A DNA stretch of 64,000 nucleotides from Paenibacillus bovis (GTDB taxonomy: Bacteria > Bacillota > Bacilli > Paenibacillales > Paenibacillaceae), in contig NZ_CP013023.1 of the NCBI RefSeq assembly GCF_001421015.2, positions 2,535,501-2,599,500 of the forward strand, given 5' to 3'. Made by a program: the position numbers and the translations under genes. Shown here piece after piece: positions 50,609-60,129 of the stretch; position 1 is the first letter of the stretch, and each line of letters opens with the position of its first letter. A model generated the notes under the pieces. The model worked only from the letters and a program-made list of their open reading frames with translations. It searched no databases and was not told the DNA's origin.

Positions 50609-51829
50609 TCACACTCTCACCGGTGCGCGATAATAATCGGAATAAAGCTGCTTGATATCTTGTGAAGCAAAGGCGGAAGCCTGCATTACGGTTGCGCGGA
50701 TATCAGCTTCCATATGGGGATGATCCGTATCGGCAGGACGTGTAATGACGGGAAGTGTGGATGTTTTCTTCATTAATTTAAGCAGCTGCCTGCCATTCTC
50801 GGTAAATCCCAGTACACGCAAATAACCAGGACCCTGCTGGAGTGACTCCTCTGTAAGCTCCGCGCGTCTGTGACCGAGCAGCAGATGGGCAATCAGCCGC
50901 TGTAGTCGCGCATAGGTATAGCGTTTCGTTTTCAGACTGGCGAGCAGCCCGGTTACCGAGCAGTCGTCCAGAGAAGTCAATTTGGACAGCAGCCGATATT
51001 CCAGTCCTTCATTCATATCATAGTATCCTGCCAGCTGGTCAGGTCTAGAGGTGGAGAGAATCTGCAGCAGTGGCTGCCAGAGTGCATTGACATGGACCGG
51101 ACCACGTCCGGATTCGATCTCTCTGGCAATAATAAGCATGACTTCTTCCGGCATATAGGCGGCAGCCTGCTTGGGGTCCTCCATCAGCAGTTTGCGTATG
51201 GCTGTCGCACTGGCAATCTGTTCATGAACAGGCTGAAGATCATGGTAATGGGACTGCTCCCGCTGGATAGTCCCGGGTATAATGGAGCTGTTCAGACGCC
51301 GCAGGGCAATCAGATACTGAAGTCCCAGCGTATTGTTGGGCTCTTGCAGCAAAGCAGCAGTTTCAGGTGCGGTATATCCTGCGCTGCCCGCCGCCTGGCT
51401 AAGCGCTGCAGGGTAGCTCAGACCTTGCTGGAGATATGCCTGCAGCTGCAGCCTGAACTGAGGCGTCTCGTCAGTCAGAAGGTCAGCCAGCGCACTCAGA
51501 TCAGACAGCGAACCGGCTTCGCTGCCAAAAACTAGCTGGTCGACGATTCCGGTTGCGTTCAGCAGTGAGACGGCTCCATAGGCGAACCACTCTGCCGGCT
51601 GCACTACATAGACCGACGGCAGCTCCACAACCAGATCGCAGCCGGAACGCAGCGCCATTTCGGCCCTTGCCCATTTGCTAAAAGCAGCCGGTTCGCCGCG
51701 CTGGGTAAATCCGCCGCTCATAACAGCAATAACCGCATTACAGCCTGTTTGCTCGCGTGTTTTATGTATATGAAGCAGATGTCCGTTATGCAGCGGATTA
51801 TATTCTACAATAATGCCTGCAACTTTCAT
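50609..51829 (-). CDS. tmcAL: tRNA(Met) cytidine acetate ligase (TmcAL/YlbM)
   Basis: Acetylates C34 of elongator tRNA-Met in Firmicutes, using acetate and ATP through acetyl-adenylate. 406 residues from ATG 51829 (GAGGAGAG upstream); a longer frame would reach into the divergent promoter region. N-terminal nucleotidyltransferase-like domain: GIIVEYNPLHNGHLLHIHKTR with H-N-G-H, and MSGGFTQRGEPAAFSKWARAEMAL (phosphate-binding). It lies on the opposite strand between ylbL and yceD, as in other Bacillales. Confidence 0.92.
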   Translation of the reverse strand: MKVAGIIVEYNPLHNGHLLHIHKTREQTGCNAVIAVMSGGFTQRGEPAAFSKWARAEMALRSGCDLVVELPSVYVVQPAEWFAYGAVSLLNATGIVDQLVFGSEAGSLSDLSALADLLTDETPQFRLQLQAYLQQGLSYPAALSQAAGSAGYTAPETAALLQEPNNTLGLQYLIALRRLNSSIIPGTIQREQSHYHDLQPVHEQIASATAIRKLLMEDPKQAAAYMPEEVMLIIAREIESGRGPVHVNALWQPLLQILSTSRPDQLAGYYDMNEGLEYRLLSKLTSLDDCSVTGLLASLKTKRYTYARLQRLIAHLLLGHRRAELTEESLQQGPGYLRVLGFTENGRQLLKLMKKTSTLPVITRPADTDHPHMEADIRATVMQASAFASQDIKQLYSDYYRAPVRV

Positions 51830-51945
51830 AAATACTCTCCTCATTTCGGTAAAATTATGGTAAAATAAACGGTATGTGCAATTTATAATTGTAAGTATAA
51901 ACGATATGTTTACGATATCATTATACTGAATTAATAAATCATACG

Positions 51946-51975
51946 TTGACAAAAAGAGTCATTAATCGGTATAAT
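51946..51975 (+). promoter_or_regulatory. Promoter of yceD-rpmF
   Basis: TTGACA (51946-51951), 18 bases, TATAAT (51970-51975): both hexamers are consensus. It lies about 28 bases before yceD and excludes an upstream start codon for that gene. Confidence 0.85.
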
Positions 51976-52002
51976 AATTTTTGTTTGTTTGGAGTGATAA
52001 TG

Positions 52003-52509
52003 ATGCAATTCCAATTTAGAAAAATGGCGCAGAGCGATCAGCCTATAGAGTTTCATCAGACACTTGATTCCGGCTTTGTAAAAAGCGGACGTAATGATAT
52101 CCTGTCAGCTTCACCTTTACATGCAGATGTAAAAGCGAAGTACAGAGTAGATCAGGCTGTTGATGTGAACGGAACGTTGAAGCTTGACTTACAGATGGCG
52201 TGTGCCCGCTGCCTGAGACCTGTAGATCTGCATCTTGATGTAGCGATACAGGAAGAGATCAGACACGGCGCAGAACCGGAGAACGTAGCCGAGGAAGACG
52301 ATGCAGTATATGTGAATAGCGATACTGTTGACCTTCAACCTTATCTGGAAGAAGCTGCTTTAATGGATTTGCCGGCGTCAGTTCTATGCAAGGATGATTG
52401 CAAAGGACTGTGCCCGACATGTGGAGTCAACCTGAACGAACAGGATTGTGATTGCGATAACCGGCCGATTGATCCTAGGCTGGCAGGACTTAAGGATTTT
52501 TTCAAATGA
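52003..52509 (+). CDS. YceD/DUF177-family protein
   Basis: 168 residues from ATG 52003 (a preceding ATG at 52000 is also possible; GGAG is 8 bases before 52003). DUF177 proteins sit almost universally before rpmF and are linked to 23S rRNA/ribosome assembly. Two pairs of cysteines stand out: CARC around residue 64-67 and CKDDCKGLCPTCG near the C terminus, a possible zinc site. The 52517-52532 hairpin and L32 gene follow. Confidence 0.9.
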   Translation: MQFQFRKMAQSDQPIEFHQTLDSGFVKSGRNDILSASPLHADVKAKYRVDQAVDVNGTLKLDLQMACARCLRPVDLHLDVAIQEEIRHGAEPENVAEEDDAVYVNSDTVDLQPYLEEAALMDLPASVLCKDDCKGLCPTCGVNLNEQDCDCDNRPIDPRLAGLKDFFK

Positions 52510-52516
52510 TTTGATA

Positions 52517-52532
52517 ACTCTGTTTTCAGAGT
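52517..52532 (+). other. Small hairpin between yceD and rpmF
   Basis: ACTCTG, TTTT, CAGAGT: a 6-bp stem with four-base loop 38 bases before the rpmF start, perhaps an mRNA processing or protection point. No T-run. Confidence 0.35.
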
Positions 52533-52570
52533 GTTAAATGGCATTCAACTAGATTAAGGAGGTGGGAACG

Positions 52571-52744
52571 ATGGCAGTACCTCAACGGAGAACTTCCAAA
52601 ACACGTCGTGACAAACGTCGTACACACTTTAAATTGGCAGTACCAGGTATGGTAAAATGCGAAAACTGCGGAGAAATGAAATTATCTCACCGCGTGTGCA
52701 AAGTGTGCGGAACTTACAAACAAAGAGAGATTGTACAACAATAG
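52571..52744 (+). CDS. rpmF: 50S ribosomal protein L32
   Basis: 57 residues from ATG 52571, with AAGGAGGTG 6-7 bases upstream; an in-frame GTG nine bases earlier would overlap that site. [21 protein letters not shown] is the usual L32 start, and C-E-N-C and C-K-V-C form the zinc ribbon, so this is the zinc-binding (C+) form. A terminator follows, so fapR has a separate promoter. Confidence 0.96.
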   Translation: MAVPQRRTSKTRRDKRRTHFKLAVPGMVKCENCGEMKLSHRVCKVCGTYKQREIVQQ

Positions 52745-52752
52745 TCTTTCAC

Positions 52753-52792
52753 AAAAGTAGTGCTTCATCACTTGATGGAGCGCTACTTTTTT
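52753..52792 (+). terminator. Terminator after rpmF
   Basis: AAAAGTAG-TGC-TTCATCA pairs with TGATGGA-GCG-CTACTTTT, CT loop, then TTTT. A long stem with a 3-nt internal bulge. Between here and the FapR operator (52793-52992) I see no gene. Confidence 0.85.
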
Positions 52793-52992
52793 GTTTGTGT
52801 AGGCTTTTTTTGAGCTGTACAGATCTTTTGTTTGCCAAAGGCTAGTCTTGGCGTACATAGCGGATATTTTGAATAGCTGAGTCAGCCGATGAAGGAGCAA
52901 GGCTAAGCCTCCAACCCTTGCCAGATATAGATTTGGAGAAGAAGATTGCACTGCCTCTTTCTTTTTGCAGAAATATGCTTTATACTACATTC

Positions 52993-53009
52993 TTAGTACC
53001 AGGTTCTAA
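52993..53009. promoter_or_regulatory. FapR operator
   Basis: TTAGTACCAGGTTCTAA is a near-perfect 17-bp dyad and a close match to the FapR consensus TTAGTACC-TRR-TACTAA. A -10-like TATACT lies at 52981-52986, so bound FapR would cover the start site of the fapR-plsX-fab operon. Malonyl-CoA would release it. Confidence 0.85.
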
Positions 53010-53115
53010 AACGAAACCAACAGGTTTACATATAGCTTTACAAATTGCTTTATAAAAGAAGTGCGACATTATTCGGATGTCACAGCATTCAAGTTACAGC
53101 GAACAAGGGAGGTGT

Positions 53116-53727
53116 GTGGCCATCGAACGTTTGCCCAAAAGGCAGCGGCAGCAGCGGCTTGTCAAAATTATTGATGATAACCCATTTGTTACGGATCAGG
53201 AACTGACCCGGCAGCTCAAAGTCAGTATTCAGACGATTCGTCTGGATCGGATGGAGCTGGGGATTCCCGAACTTCGCGAGCGGATGAAGCTGATGGCTGA
53301 GCGTTCCTACGATCAGGTCAAGTCACTGCCGCTGGATGAAGTCATTGGGGAAGTTGTTGATTTGCAGCTGGACAAAAGTGGTATTTCGATTTTTGAGATT
53401 CGTGAGGAGCATGTATTCTCGCGTAACCATATTGCCCGGGGCCACCACATTTTTGCCCAGGCCAACTCGCTGGCTGTCGCTGTCATCAACGATGCGATAG
53501 CTCTGACAGCTTCGGCGGATTTGCGTTTTGTACGTCCGGTGAATCTGGGAGAGAAATGTATAGCCAAAGCCTATGTACAGTCCGGCGCAGCTCGCAAAGG
53601 TAAAGCCAGAGTGGAAGTGCTGACTTATGTAGGTGAGGAAATGGTATTTCAGGGGAACTTTGTGATTTACCGGTCAGACGGGGAAGAACACGATGAAGGA
53701 GGACTTGATCATGCGAATCGCGATTGA
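53116..53727 (+). CDS. fapR: FapR, malonyl-CoA-sensing repressor of lipid synthesis
   Basis: 203 residues from GTG 53116 (GGGAGG at 53107-53112 is close but usable); an ATG at 53077 lacks any site. N-terminal HTH with [34 protein letters not shown], linker, and a C-terminal hot-dog domain ([42 protein letters not shown]) that binds malonyl-CoA but lacks thioesterase catalysis. It represses fab and plsX genes when malonyl-CoA is low, and has its own operator upstream. It overlaps plsX by 17 bases. Confidence 0.95.
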   Translation: MAIERLPKRQRQQRLVKIIDDNPFVTDQELTRQLKVSIQTIRLDRMELGIPELRERMKLMAERSYDQVKSLPLDEVIGEVVDLQLDKSGISIFEIREEHVFSRNHIARGHHIFAQANSLAVAVINDAIALTASADLRFVRPVNLGEKCIAKAYVQSGAARKGKARVEVLTYVGEEMVFQGNFVIYRSDGEEHDEGGLDHANRD

Positions 53728-54694
53728 TGCGATGGGGGGAGATCATGCTCCAGACAGCAATGTCTTAGGCGGATTACAGGCAGCAAAAGAATGGACGGAT
53801 GCAGAGATCATCCTGGTGGGTGATGAACAGCGGATACGACCACTGCTGTCCGAGATTCCTTCCAACTTACGGATTGTACATGCATCCGAAGTAATAGAAC
53901 CGGATGACGAGCCGGTCAAATCGGTTCGGCGTAAAAAGGATGCTTCGATGGTAGTTGCGGGCCGCATGGTCAAGAACAACGAAGCCGATGCGATGATTTC
54001 TGCGGGGAATACCGGAGCACTCATGACGACAGGACTTCTCGTGGTCGGACGGATGCCGGGTATCGAACGTCCGGCACTTGCACCGATGATCCCGACAATC
54101 GATGGTCATGGTGTACTGGCTCTGGATCTAGGAGCGAATATGGATGCCAAGCCCGAGCATCTGGCACAGTATGCATTGATGGGCAGCATCTACCGGGAAA
54201 AGGTTCAGGGAGTAGCCAATCCGCGGATCGGACTGCTGAATGTCGGTACCGAAGCTCAAAAAGGCAATGAATTGACCAAAGAGGCTTTTCCGCTACTTGA
54301 AGCACTGCCGATCAACTTTGTAGGCAATGTGGAGGCGCGGGATATTCTGAATGGGGTATGTGATGTTCTTGTATGTGACGGATTTGCAGGCAATATTTTG
54401 CTCAAATCCATGGAGGGAACAGCTTCGGCGATTTTCTCCTTGCTCAAGGACAGCTTTACCCGGTCGCTCAAAAACAAGCTTGCAGCAGCCGTGCTGATGC
54501 CCGAGCTGCGCGGCCTCAAGGATACACTGGATTACAAGGAACATGGCGGTGCACCGCTGCTCGGACTTAACGGACTGGTTGTCAAAAGCCATGGATCTTC
54601 GGATGCAGGAGCGATCAAAAACGCTGTACGTCAGGCGAGAGTGGCTGTCAGCAGCGGGCTGGTTGCCAACATTTCCAAAGAAGTTATACAATAG
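53711..54694 (+). CDS. plsX: Phosphate acyltransferase PlsX
   Basis: Makes acyl-phosphate from acyl-ACP for phospholipid synthesis. 327 residues from ATG 53711 (GGAGG 8 bases upstream). [15 protein letters not shown] is the family start; [34 protein letters not shown] and [20 protein letters not shown] follow, with [25 protein letters not shown] late. It lies inside fapR-plsX-fabH, typical of the FapR regulon. Confidence 0.95.
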   Translation: MRIAIDAMGGDHAPDSNVLGGLQAAKEWTDAEIILVGDEQRIRPLLSEIPSNLRIVHASEVIEPDDEPVKSVRRKKDASMVVAGRMVKNNEADAMISAGNTGALMTTGLLVVGRMPGIERPALAPMIPTIDGHGVLALDLGANMDAKPEHLAQYALMGSIYREKVQGVANPRIGLLNVGTEAQKGNELTKEAFPLLEALPINFVGNVEARDILNGVCDVLVCDGFAGNILLKSMEGTASAIFSLLKDSFTRSLKNKLAAAVLMPELRGLKDTLDYKEHGGAPLLGLNGLVVKSHGSSDAGAIKNAVRQARVAVSSGLVANISKEVIQ

Positions 54695-54771
54695 GTTTTT
54701 GTTGAATTGTCATTTGCACGGTTTTGCAGATTCTATCCATCATGGAAATTAGCGAGAAAAGAGTGACATAT

Positions 54772-55758
54772 ATGAGCGTTTTGCCTATCGGAATTATCGG
54801 AACAGGAAAATATGTTCCTGAAAAAATATTAACAAATGCAGATCTGGAGAAAATGGTAGAAACCAACGACGAATGGATCGTCAGCCGTACAGGTATCCGT
54901 GAACGCCATATCGCTGCGCCGGATCAGGCGACTTCGGATCTGGCCTATGAAGCAGCTGTCAAAGCGATTGCTTCTGCCGGCATTACCGCTGAAGAACTGG
55001 ATCTGATCGTTATCGCGACGATTACACCGGATATGTCTTTCCCTTCTACAGCCTGCATTTTGCAGGAAAAGCTGGGCGCCAAGAAAGCAGCAGCTTTTGA
55101 CCTGTCTGCGGCCTGTTCCGGATTTGTCTATTCTCTCGCAGCTGCGACTAGCATGCTGCAGATGGGCATGTACAAAAATGCACTGATTATCGGTGCAGAT
55201 ACATTGTCCCGTATCACGGATTATACTGACCGCAACACATGCGTACTGTTCGGTGATGGAGCAGGTGCAGTAGTGATCGGTGAAGTTGGCGAAGGACGCG
55301 GTTTCAAATCGTTTGACCTGGGCGCAGAAGGTGCAGGCGGCGAATTGCTCAAACTGCCAGCTGGCGGTTCCAGAACACCGGCATCTGTAGATACGCTGGA
55401 AGCCAAACAGCACTTTATCCAGATGAGCGGACGCGAAGTATTCAAATTTGCCGTACGTGTTATGGGTACAGCAACCGAGGAAGTACTACGTAAAGCAGAA
55501 CTGTCCAAAGATGATATTGATCTGTTTATTCCTCATCAGGCGAATGTGCGCATTATCCAGTCTGCTATGGAGCGCCTGAATCTGAGCGAAGACCGTGTTA
55601 TGGTCAACGTACAGAATTACGCCAATACCTCTGCAGCCTCTATTCCGCTGGCACTGGTAGAAGCCGTAGAACAGGGTCGCATCAAAGAAGGCGACCGCGT
55701 TGTTATGGTCGGTTTTGGCGGCGGATTAACCTGGGGTGCATCCGTACTGGTATGGTAA
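54772..55758 (+). CDS. fabH: 3-oxoacyl-ACP synthase III
   Basis: Starts fatty acid synthesis by condensing acyl-CoA with malonyl-ACP. 328 residues from ATG 54772; earlier ATG codons (54724 and 54742) have no better ribosome site. Thiolase fold: catalytic C115 in DLSAACSGF, H in PHQANVRI and N in NYANTSAASIPLA form the Cys-His-Asn triad. GFGGGLTWGASVLVW is the usual end. In Firmicutes with branched fatty acids it uses branched-chain acyl-CoA starters. Confidence 0.94.
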   Translation: MSVLPIGIIGTGKYVPEKILTNADLEKMVETNDEWIVSRTGIRERHIAAPDQATSDLAYEAAVKAIASAGITAEELDLIVIATITPDMSFPSTACILQEKLGAKKAAAFDLSAACSGFVYSLAAATSMLQMGMYKNALIIGADTLSRITDYTDRNTCVLFGDGAGAVVIGEVGEGRGFKSFDLGAEGAGGELLKLPAGGSRTPASVDTLEAKQHFIQMSGREVFKFAVRVMGTATEEVLRKAELSKDDIDLFIPHQANVRIIQSAMERLNLSEDRVMVNVQNYANTSAASIPLALVEAVEQGRIKEGDRVVMVGFGGGLTWGASVLVW

Positions 55759-55847
55759 CGGGTGATCATGGTAGTATTAGAACTGCATGAGCATGACAGC
55801 AAATGAACGACCAAATATAATTAACGGATTTCAGGAGGTTATTCCGA

Positions 55848-56780
55848 ATGGGTAAAATCGCATTTGTGTTTCCCGGACAGGGAGCACAAAAAGCAGGCAT
55901 GGCCAAAGATGTATACGATGCAATGCCGGAAGCGGCAGTGTATTTCAACAAGGCTGATGAAGTGCTTGGTTTTCCTATCAGTACACTCGCTTTTGAAGGT
56001 CCGGAAGAAGAGCTCAAGCAGACAGCCAACACACAGCCTGCTTTGCTGACAGCCAGCATTACCCTGCTTGAAGCACTCAAGACTCGCAATATCCAGCCGG
56101 ATTATGTGGCAGGGCACAGTCTTGGCGAATACAGCGCTCTCGTAGCAGCTGGTGCACTTTCCTTTGAAGATGCCGTGGCGATTGTACGTGCCCGCGGACA
56201 ATTTATGGAACAGGCTGTTCCTGCTGGTCAGGGTGCGATGGCAGCTGTACTGGGTGCAGAGCGTGAAGCACTGACAGCGCTCTGTGCAGAGATTACAGCT
56301 GACGGCCATGCAGTAGAGCTGGCCAACGTCAACTGCCCGGGACAGATCGTCGTATCGGGTTCCCAGGAAGGCGTCGATGCTGTAGCCAGCCGGGTCAAAG
56401 AAATTGGCGGCAAGCGTGCGATTGCACTGGAAGTGAGTGGACCTTTCCATTCTTCCATGATGAAGCCTGCAGCCGAACGTCTCGGCGAGCGATTGCAGGA
56501 GGTACAGATTCAGGATGCAGCTATTCCGGTTGTAGCTAATGTAACGGCCAGTCAGGTGACTGCGGGAGATGATATCCGCTCCCTGCTGGTAGAACAGGTA
56601 TACTCTCCTGTATTATGGGAAGATAGCGTGCGTTACCTGATTAACGAAGGTGTAGATACATTTATCGAGATTGGACCAGGCAATGTACTGACCGGCCTGA
56701 TCAAGAAGACCGATAAAAATGTACGACTCATCAATATCAACAGCCTGGAAAGTCTGGAAGCTATTGAAGTTGACGCCTGA
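55848..56780 (+). CDS. fabD: Malonyl-CoA:ACP transacylase
   Basis: Loads malonate from CoA to ACP. 310 residues: GKIAFVFPGQGAQKAGMAKD start, GHSLGEYSALVAAG with the active serine (around S90), catalytic His in SGPFHSSMM. Ribosome site AGGAGG about 8 bases upstream. It feeds FabH, FabF and the elongation cycle. Confidence 0.95.
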   Translation: MGKIAFVFPGQGAQKAGMAKDVYDAMPEAAVYFNKADEVLGFPISTLAFEGPEEELKQTANTQPALLTASITLLEALKTRNIQPDYVAGHSLGEYSALVAAGALSFEDAVAIVRARGQFMEQAVPAGQGAMAAVLGAEREALTALCAEITADGHAVELANVNCPGQIVVSGSQEGVDAVASRVKEIGGKRAIALEVSGPFHSSMMKPAAERLGERLQEVQIQDAAIPVVANVTASQVTAGDDIRSLLVEQVYSPVLWEDSVRYLINEGVDTFIEIGPGNVLTGLIKKTDKNVRLININSLESLEAIEVDA

Positions 56781-56850
56781 TACAGGCTTGACTTGATAAC
56801 CAATCAGCATCGATTATGAATGGTACCTGGAGAGGGAGGAATGGTTGGAA

Positions 56851-57600
56851 ATGAGTAAACCGCTTCAAGGGCAGGTTGCACTGGTTACAGGAGCATCCCG
56901 TGGTATCGGACGCAGCATTGCGCTTGCGCTGGCTGCTGCTGGTGCCGATGTAGCCGTCAATTATGCAGGCAGTGAGTCTGCTGCCCAGGAAACTGTAAGT
57001 CAGATCGAAGCCATGGGTGTAAAGGCTATTGCTATTCAGGCCAATGTCGGCAAGACCGATGAGGCAGAAGCCATGGTCAAACAGGTCAATGACACATTTG
57101 GCCGACTGGATATTCTGATCAACAACGCAGGGATTACGCGTGATAATCTAATTATGCGTATGAAAGAAGAAGAATTTGATCAGGTCATCGAGACGAATCT
57201 CAAAGGCGTATTCAACTGCCTCAAAGCAGTAACACGCCCGATGATGAAGCAGCGTTATGGCCGAATCGTCAATATTTCTTCTGTTGTTGGTGTACAGGGT
57301 AATCCTGGACAAGCCAACTATGTGGCAGCCAAAGCAGGTGTAATTGGCCTGACCAAATCTTCGGCTCGTGAGCTCGCTTCGCGCGGAATCACTGTCAACT
57401 GTGTAGCACCTGGCTTTATCGCTACCGACATGACAGATGAACTGAACGAAGATCAGCGTGCCGGCATTCTGAATACCATTCCTCTGGGACGGCTCGGTCA
57501 GCCGGAAGAGATTGCTCAGGTAGTCTCCTTCCTGGTGTCACCAGCAGCCACCTATATGACGGGTCAGACCCTTCATGTAGACGGCGGAATGTACATGTAA
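56851..57600 (+). CDS. fabG: 3-oxoacyl-ACP reductase
   Basis: NADPH-dependent reduction of 3-oxoacyl-ACP. 249 residues from ATG 56851; TTG 56845 (two codons earlier) is 5 bases after GGGAGG and is also plausible. SDR motifs: [12 protein letters not shown], and the catalytic Ser-Tyr-Lys set ([21 protein letters not shown]). It ends VDGGMYM like other FabG proteins. Confidence 0.94.
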   Translation: MSKPLQGQVALVTGASRGIGRSIALALAAAGADVAVNYAGSESAAQETVSQIEAMGVKAIAIQANVGKTDEAEAMVKQVNDTFGRLDILINNAGITRDNLIMRMKEEEFDQVIETNLKGVFNCLKAVTRPMMKQRYGRIVNISSVVGVQGNPGQANYVAAKAGVIGLTKSSARELASRGITVNCVAPGFIATDMTDELNEDQRAGILNTIPLGRLGQPEEIAQVVSFLVSPAATYMTGQTLHVDGGMYM

Positions 57601-57681
57601 TATATAGGGCATTCTTACAGATGCTTATATAGATTTTTAACTGCAATTTCCGTATAATACTTGGAAGAGGAGGTGAACCGG

Positions 57682-57915
57682 ATGTCTGATGTTATGGAGC
57701 GTGTAAAACGCATCGTTATCGACCGTTTAGGCGCTGACGAAGCTGATATCAAGCTTGAATCTTCTTTTAAAGATGACCTTGGCGCAGATTCCCTCGATGT
57801 GGTGGAACTCGTTATGGAATTGGAAGATGAATTCGACCTGGAAATTTCTGATGAAGACGCGGAGAAAATTACGACCGTAGGTGAAGTTGTGAACTACATA
57901 CAATCTCATACCTAA
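57682..57915 (+). CDS. acpP: Acyl carrier protein
   Basis: 77-residue four-helix protein. The 4'-phosphopantetheine attaches to the serine in [18 protein letters not shown] 57682 has GAGGAGGTG at normal spacing; the longer frame upstream is not needed. Acidic composition is typical. It shuttles acyl chains between the fab enzymes encoded around it. Confidence 0.96.
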   Translation: MSDVMERVKRIVIDRLGADEADIKLESSFKDDLGADSLDVVELVMELEDEFDLEISDEDAEKITTVGEVVNYIQSHT

Positions 57916-57922
57916 GGATCAT

Positions 57923-57960
57923 AAGTCCCGTTACCTGCGATATACTGCAGGTCGGGACTT
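57923..57960 (+). other. Stem-loop between acpP and fabF
   Basis: AAGTCCCG (57923-57930) pairs with CGGGACTT (57953-57960), with ACCTGC/GCAGGT inside. Strong but without a T-run. It could be a partial terminator or a 3' stabiliser that allows high acpP levels relative to fabF. Confidence 0.6.
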
Positions 57961-58030
57961 CTCCACATTTTTGGCGTCTATCGGAGTGAATACAAAATAT
58001 ACACATGCAGTCGATATGAGGTGAATGTGT

Positions 58031-59269
58031 TTGAAGCATAGAGTGGTAATTACAGGTCTCGGAGTGATGACAGCTCTGGGCAAAGACAAAGATACATTTT
58101 GGAATAATCTGATGGCCGGCAAGTCCGGTATTACACCGATTGAAGGATTTGATGTGAGCGATTATCCTACGAAAATCGCCGCACAGGTTCATGATTTCAA
58201 CCCGGAAGAATATATGGAACGCAAAGAGGCGCGCAAGCTCGATCGTTTCGTACAATTTGCGGTAGCTGCTACAGCCGAAGCGCTCAAAGACAGCAAGCTG
58301 AATGTACGTGAAGATGCAGATCCTGAACGTGTCGGCGTTATTATTGGTTCCGGTATTGGTGGTCTGGGAACGTTCGAAGACCAGCACAGCATTTTGTTGG
58401 AAAAAGGTCCAAAACGGATCAGTCCATTTTTCATTCCAATGATGATTGCGAATATGGCTTCCGGTCATGTATCGATCGTTCATGGAGCAAAAGGTCCTAA
58501 CGTAGCGCCTGTCACCGCTTGTGCGAGCGGCAGTCACGCGATCGGGGATGCGTTCAAATTTATTCAAAGTGGCGAAGCAGACGTAATGATTACCGGCGGA
58601 GCGGAAGCGACGATTCGTCCTACCGGACTCGCGGGATTCTGTTCGATGCGCGCCATGTCTACACGCAATGATGATCCGGCCTCAGCCAGCCGACCGTTCG
58701 ATACCGGACGTGACGGATTTGTAATGGGCGAAGGTTCGGGCATACTGATTCTGGAATCTCTGGAACATGCGCAAAAACGCGGTGCTCACATTTATGCAGA
58801 GGTTATTGGTTACGGCCTGAGTGCAGATGCTTTCCACATGACAGAACCCGATCCGGATGGACCGGCACGCTGCATGAAGATGGCGATCCGTACTGCAGGT
58901 ATCCAGCCGGAAGATATTGATTATATCAATGCTCACGGCACATCTACACCGGTAGGCGACAAATCAGAGACTCGTGCGATCAAAATGGCACTGGGCGAGC
59001 ATGCAGCGAAGATTGCTGTCAGCTCTACCAAATCCATGACCGGTCATCTGCTTGGAGCGGCGGGCGGCGTGGAAGCGCTGATCTGTGCATTGTCTCTGCA
59101 GAACCAGATTATTGCGCCAACGATCAATCTGCATGATCAAGATCCGGAATGTGATCTGGATTATGTACCGAATGAACCGCGTCAGGCCAATTTGAATGTA
59201 GTAATGTCCAACTCTTTTGGATTCGGGGGACATAATGCCTCGATCATCCTGAAGAAATTTGAAGCGTAA
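58031..59269 (+). CDS. fabF: 3-oxoacyl-ACP synthase II
   Basis: Elongating condensing enzyme. 412 residues from TTG 58031, chosen because GAGGTG ends 7 bases before it; ATG 58025 is only one base from that site. [11 protein letters not shown] is the normal start. Catalytic Cys in [14 protein letters not shown], His in [11 protein letters not shown] and His in [16 protein letters not shown] give the Cys-His-His triad. It continues the fab operon after acpP. Confidence 0.94.
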   Translation: MKHRVVITGLGVMTALGKDKDTFWNNLMAGKSGITPIEGFDVSDYPTKIAAQVHDFNPEEYMERKEARKLDRFVQFAVAATAEALKDSKLNVREDADPERVGVIIGSGIGGLGTFEDQHSILLEKGPKRISPFFIPMMIANMASGHVSIVHGAKGPNVAPVTACASGSHAIGDAFKFIQSGEADVMITGGAEATIRPTGLAGFCSMRAMSTRNDDPASASRPFDTGRDGFVMGEGSGILILESLEHAQKRGAHIYAEVIGYGLSADAFHMTEPDPDGPARCMKMAIRTAGIQPEDIDYINAHGTSTPVGDKSETRAIKMALGEHAAKIAVSSTKSMTGHLLGAAGGVEALICALSLQNQIIAPTINLHDQDPECDLDYVPNEPRQANLNVVMSNSFGFGGHNASIILKKFEA

Positions 59270-59281
59270 GGAGTCAGTTTC

Positions 59282-59974
59282 TTGAACGGAGATGTGAAAC
59301 AGCTACAGCAACAAATTCAAATTCAGTTTCATAACCGCCAGCTGCTCAAACAGGCGTTCACACATGCGTCTTATGTGAACGAACATCGCTTCAGTCAGCA
59401 TCAGGATAATGAACGTCTGGAGTTTTTGGGTGACGCGGTTTTGGAGTTGACAGTGTCGGAGTATCTCTATAATGAATATCCCGAACGTCCGGAAGGTGAG
59501 CTGACCAAGCTGCGTGCAGCTATTGTCTGCGAGCCTTCACTCGTGAAGTTTGCGGAATCGCTTGATTTTGGACGTTATGTTCTGCTCGGCAAAGGAGAAG
59601 AACTAACAGGCGGACGTCAGCGTCCGGCATTGCTCGCAGATGTATTTGAATCTTTTATCGGAGCGTTGTACCTGGATCAGGGCCTGGATGCCGTAAAAGC
59701 TTTCCTGGATAAGTATGTATTCTCAAGCATATCGCCCGGCGGCCAGTTCCAGATGATGGACTTCAAAACGGAACTGCAGGAACTTACCCAGCATCATAAT
59801 ATGGGCGTTTTGGAGTACCGTATCGTCGAGGAAAAAGGTCCTGCCCATGAGCGGGAGTTTGTCTCGGAAGTATATATGGGAGAAGAGAGCCTTGGCCAGG
59901 GATCAGGCCGCTCCAAAAAAGAAGCGGAACAACGCGCGGCATCTGCTGCACTGAACCGGTTGAAGCTGAAATAA
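59282..59974 (+). CDS. rnc: Ribonuclease III
   Basis: Double-strand-specific endoribonuclease for rRNA and mRNA processing. 230 residues, TTG start with AAGGAG 8 bases upstream. RNase III signature [21 protein letters not shown] (about 43-63) with metal-binding Glu/Asp, [16 protein letters not shown] (second metal site), and a C-terminal dsRNA-binding domain ([10 protein letters not shown] to [14 protein letters not shown]). Confidence 0.95.
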   Translation: MNGDVKQLQQQIQIQFHNRQLLKQAFTHASYVNEHRFSQHQDNERLEFLGDAVLELTVSEYLYNEYPERPEGELTKLRAAIVCEPSLVKFAESLDFGRYVLLGKGEELTGGRQRPALLADVFESFIGALYLDQGLDAVKAFLDKYVFSSISPGGQFQMMDFKTELQELTQHHNMGVLEYRIVEEKGPAHEREFVSEVYMGEESLGQGSGRSKKEAEQRAASAALNRLKLK

Positions 59975-60005
59975 CATTCTCTTTTCTGACAATTACAGGA
60001 CAAAC

Positions 60006-60072
60006 AAAGAGCAAAGAGCAGTCATAGCCCCCTTGAGGAGTACAAGAGGCACGACCGCTTTTTGCTCTTTTT
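60006..60072 (+). terminator. Long hairpin terminator between rnc and smc
   Basis: AAAGAGCAAA (60006-60015) pairs with TTTGCTCTTT (60061-60070), with inner GC-rich helices (GTC/GAC, GCC/GGC) and TTTT trailing. It may cut readthrough from the fab operon into smc. Confidence 0.7.
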
Positions 60073-60129
60073 CCATTGATGGAACAGCAGGTAATTATGC
60101 TACAATAGCAGTAGAGGTGAACACGAACT

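Noticed and set aside
51830..51952. Longer N-terminus for TmcAL
   Set aside because: The added 41 residues fall in the divergent promoter region and the GAGGAGAG-ATG at 51829 begins the canonical MKVAGIIVEYNPLHNGH start.
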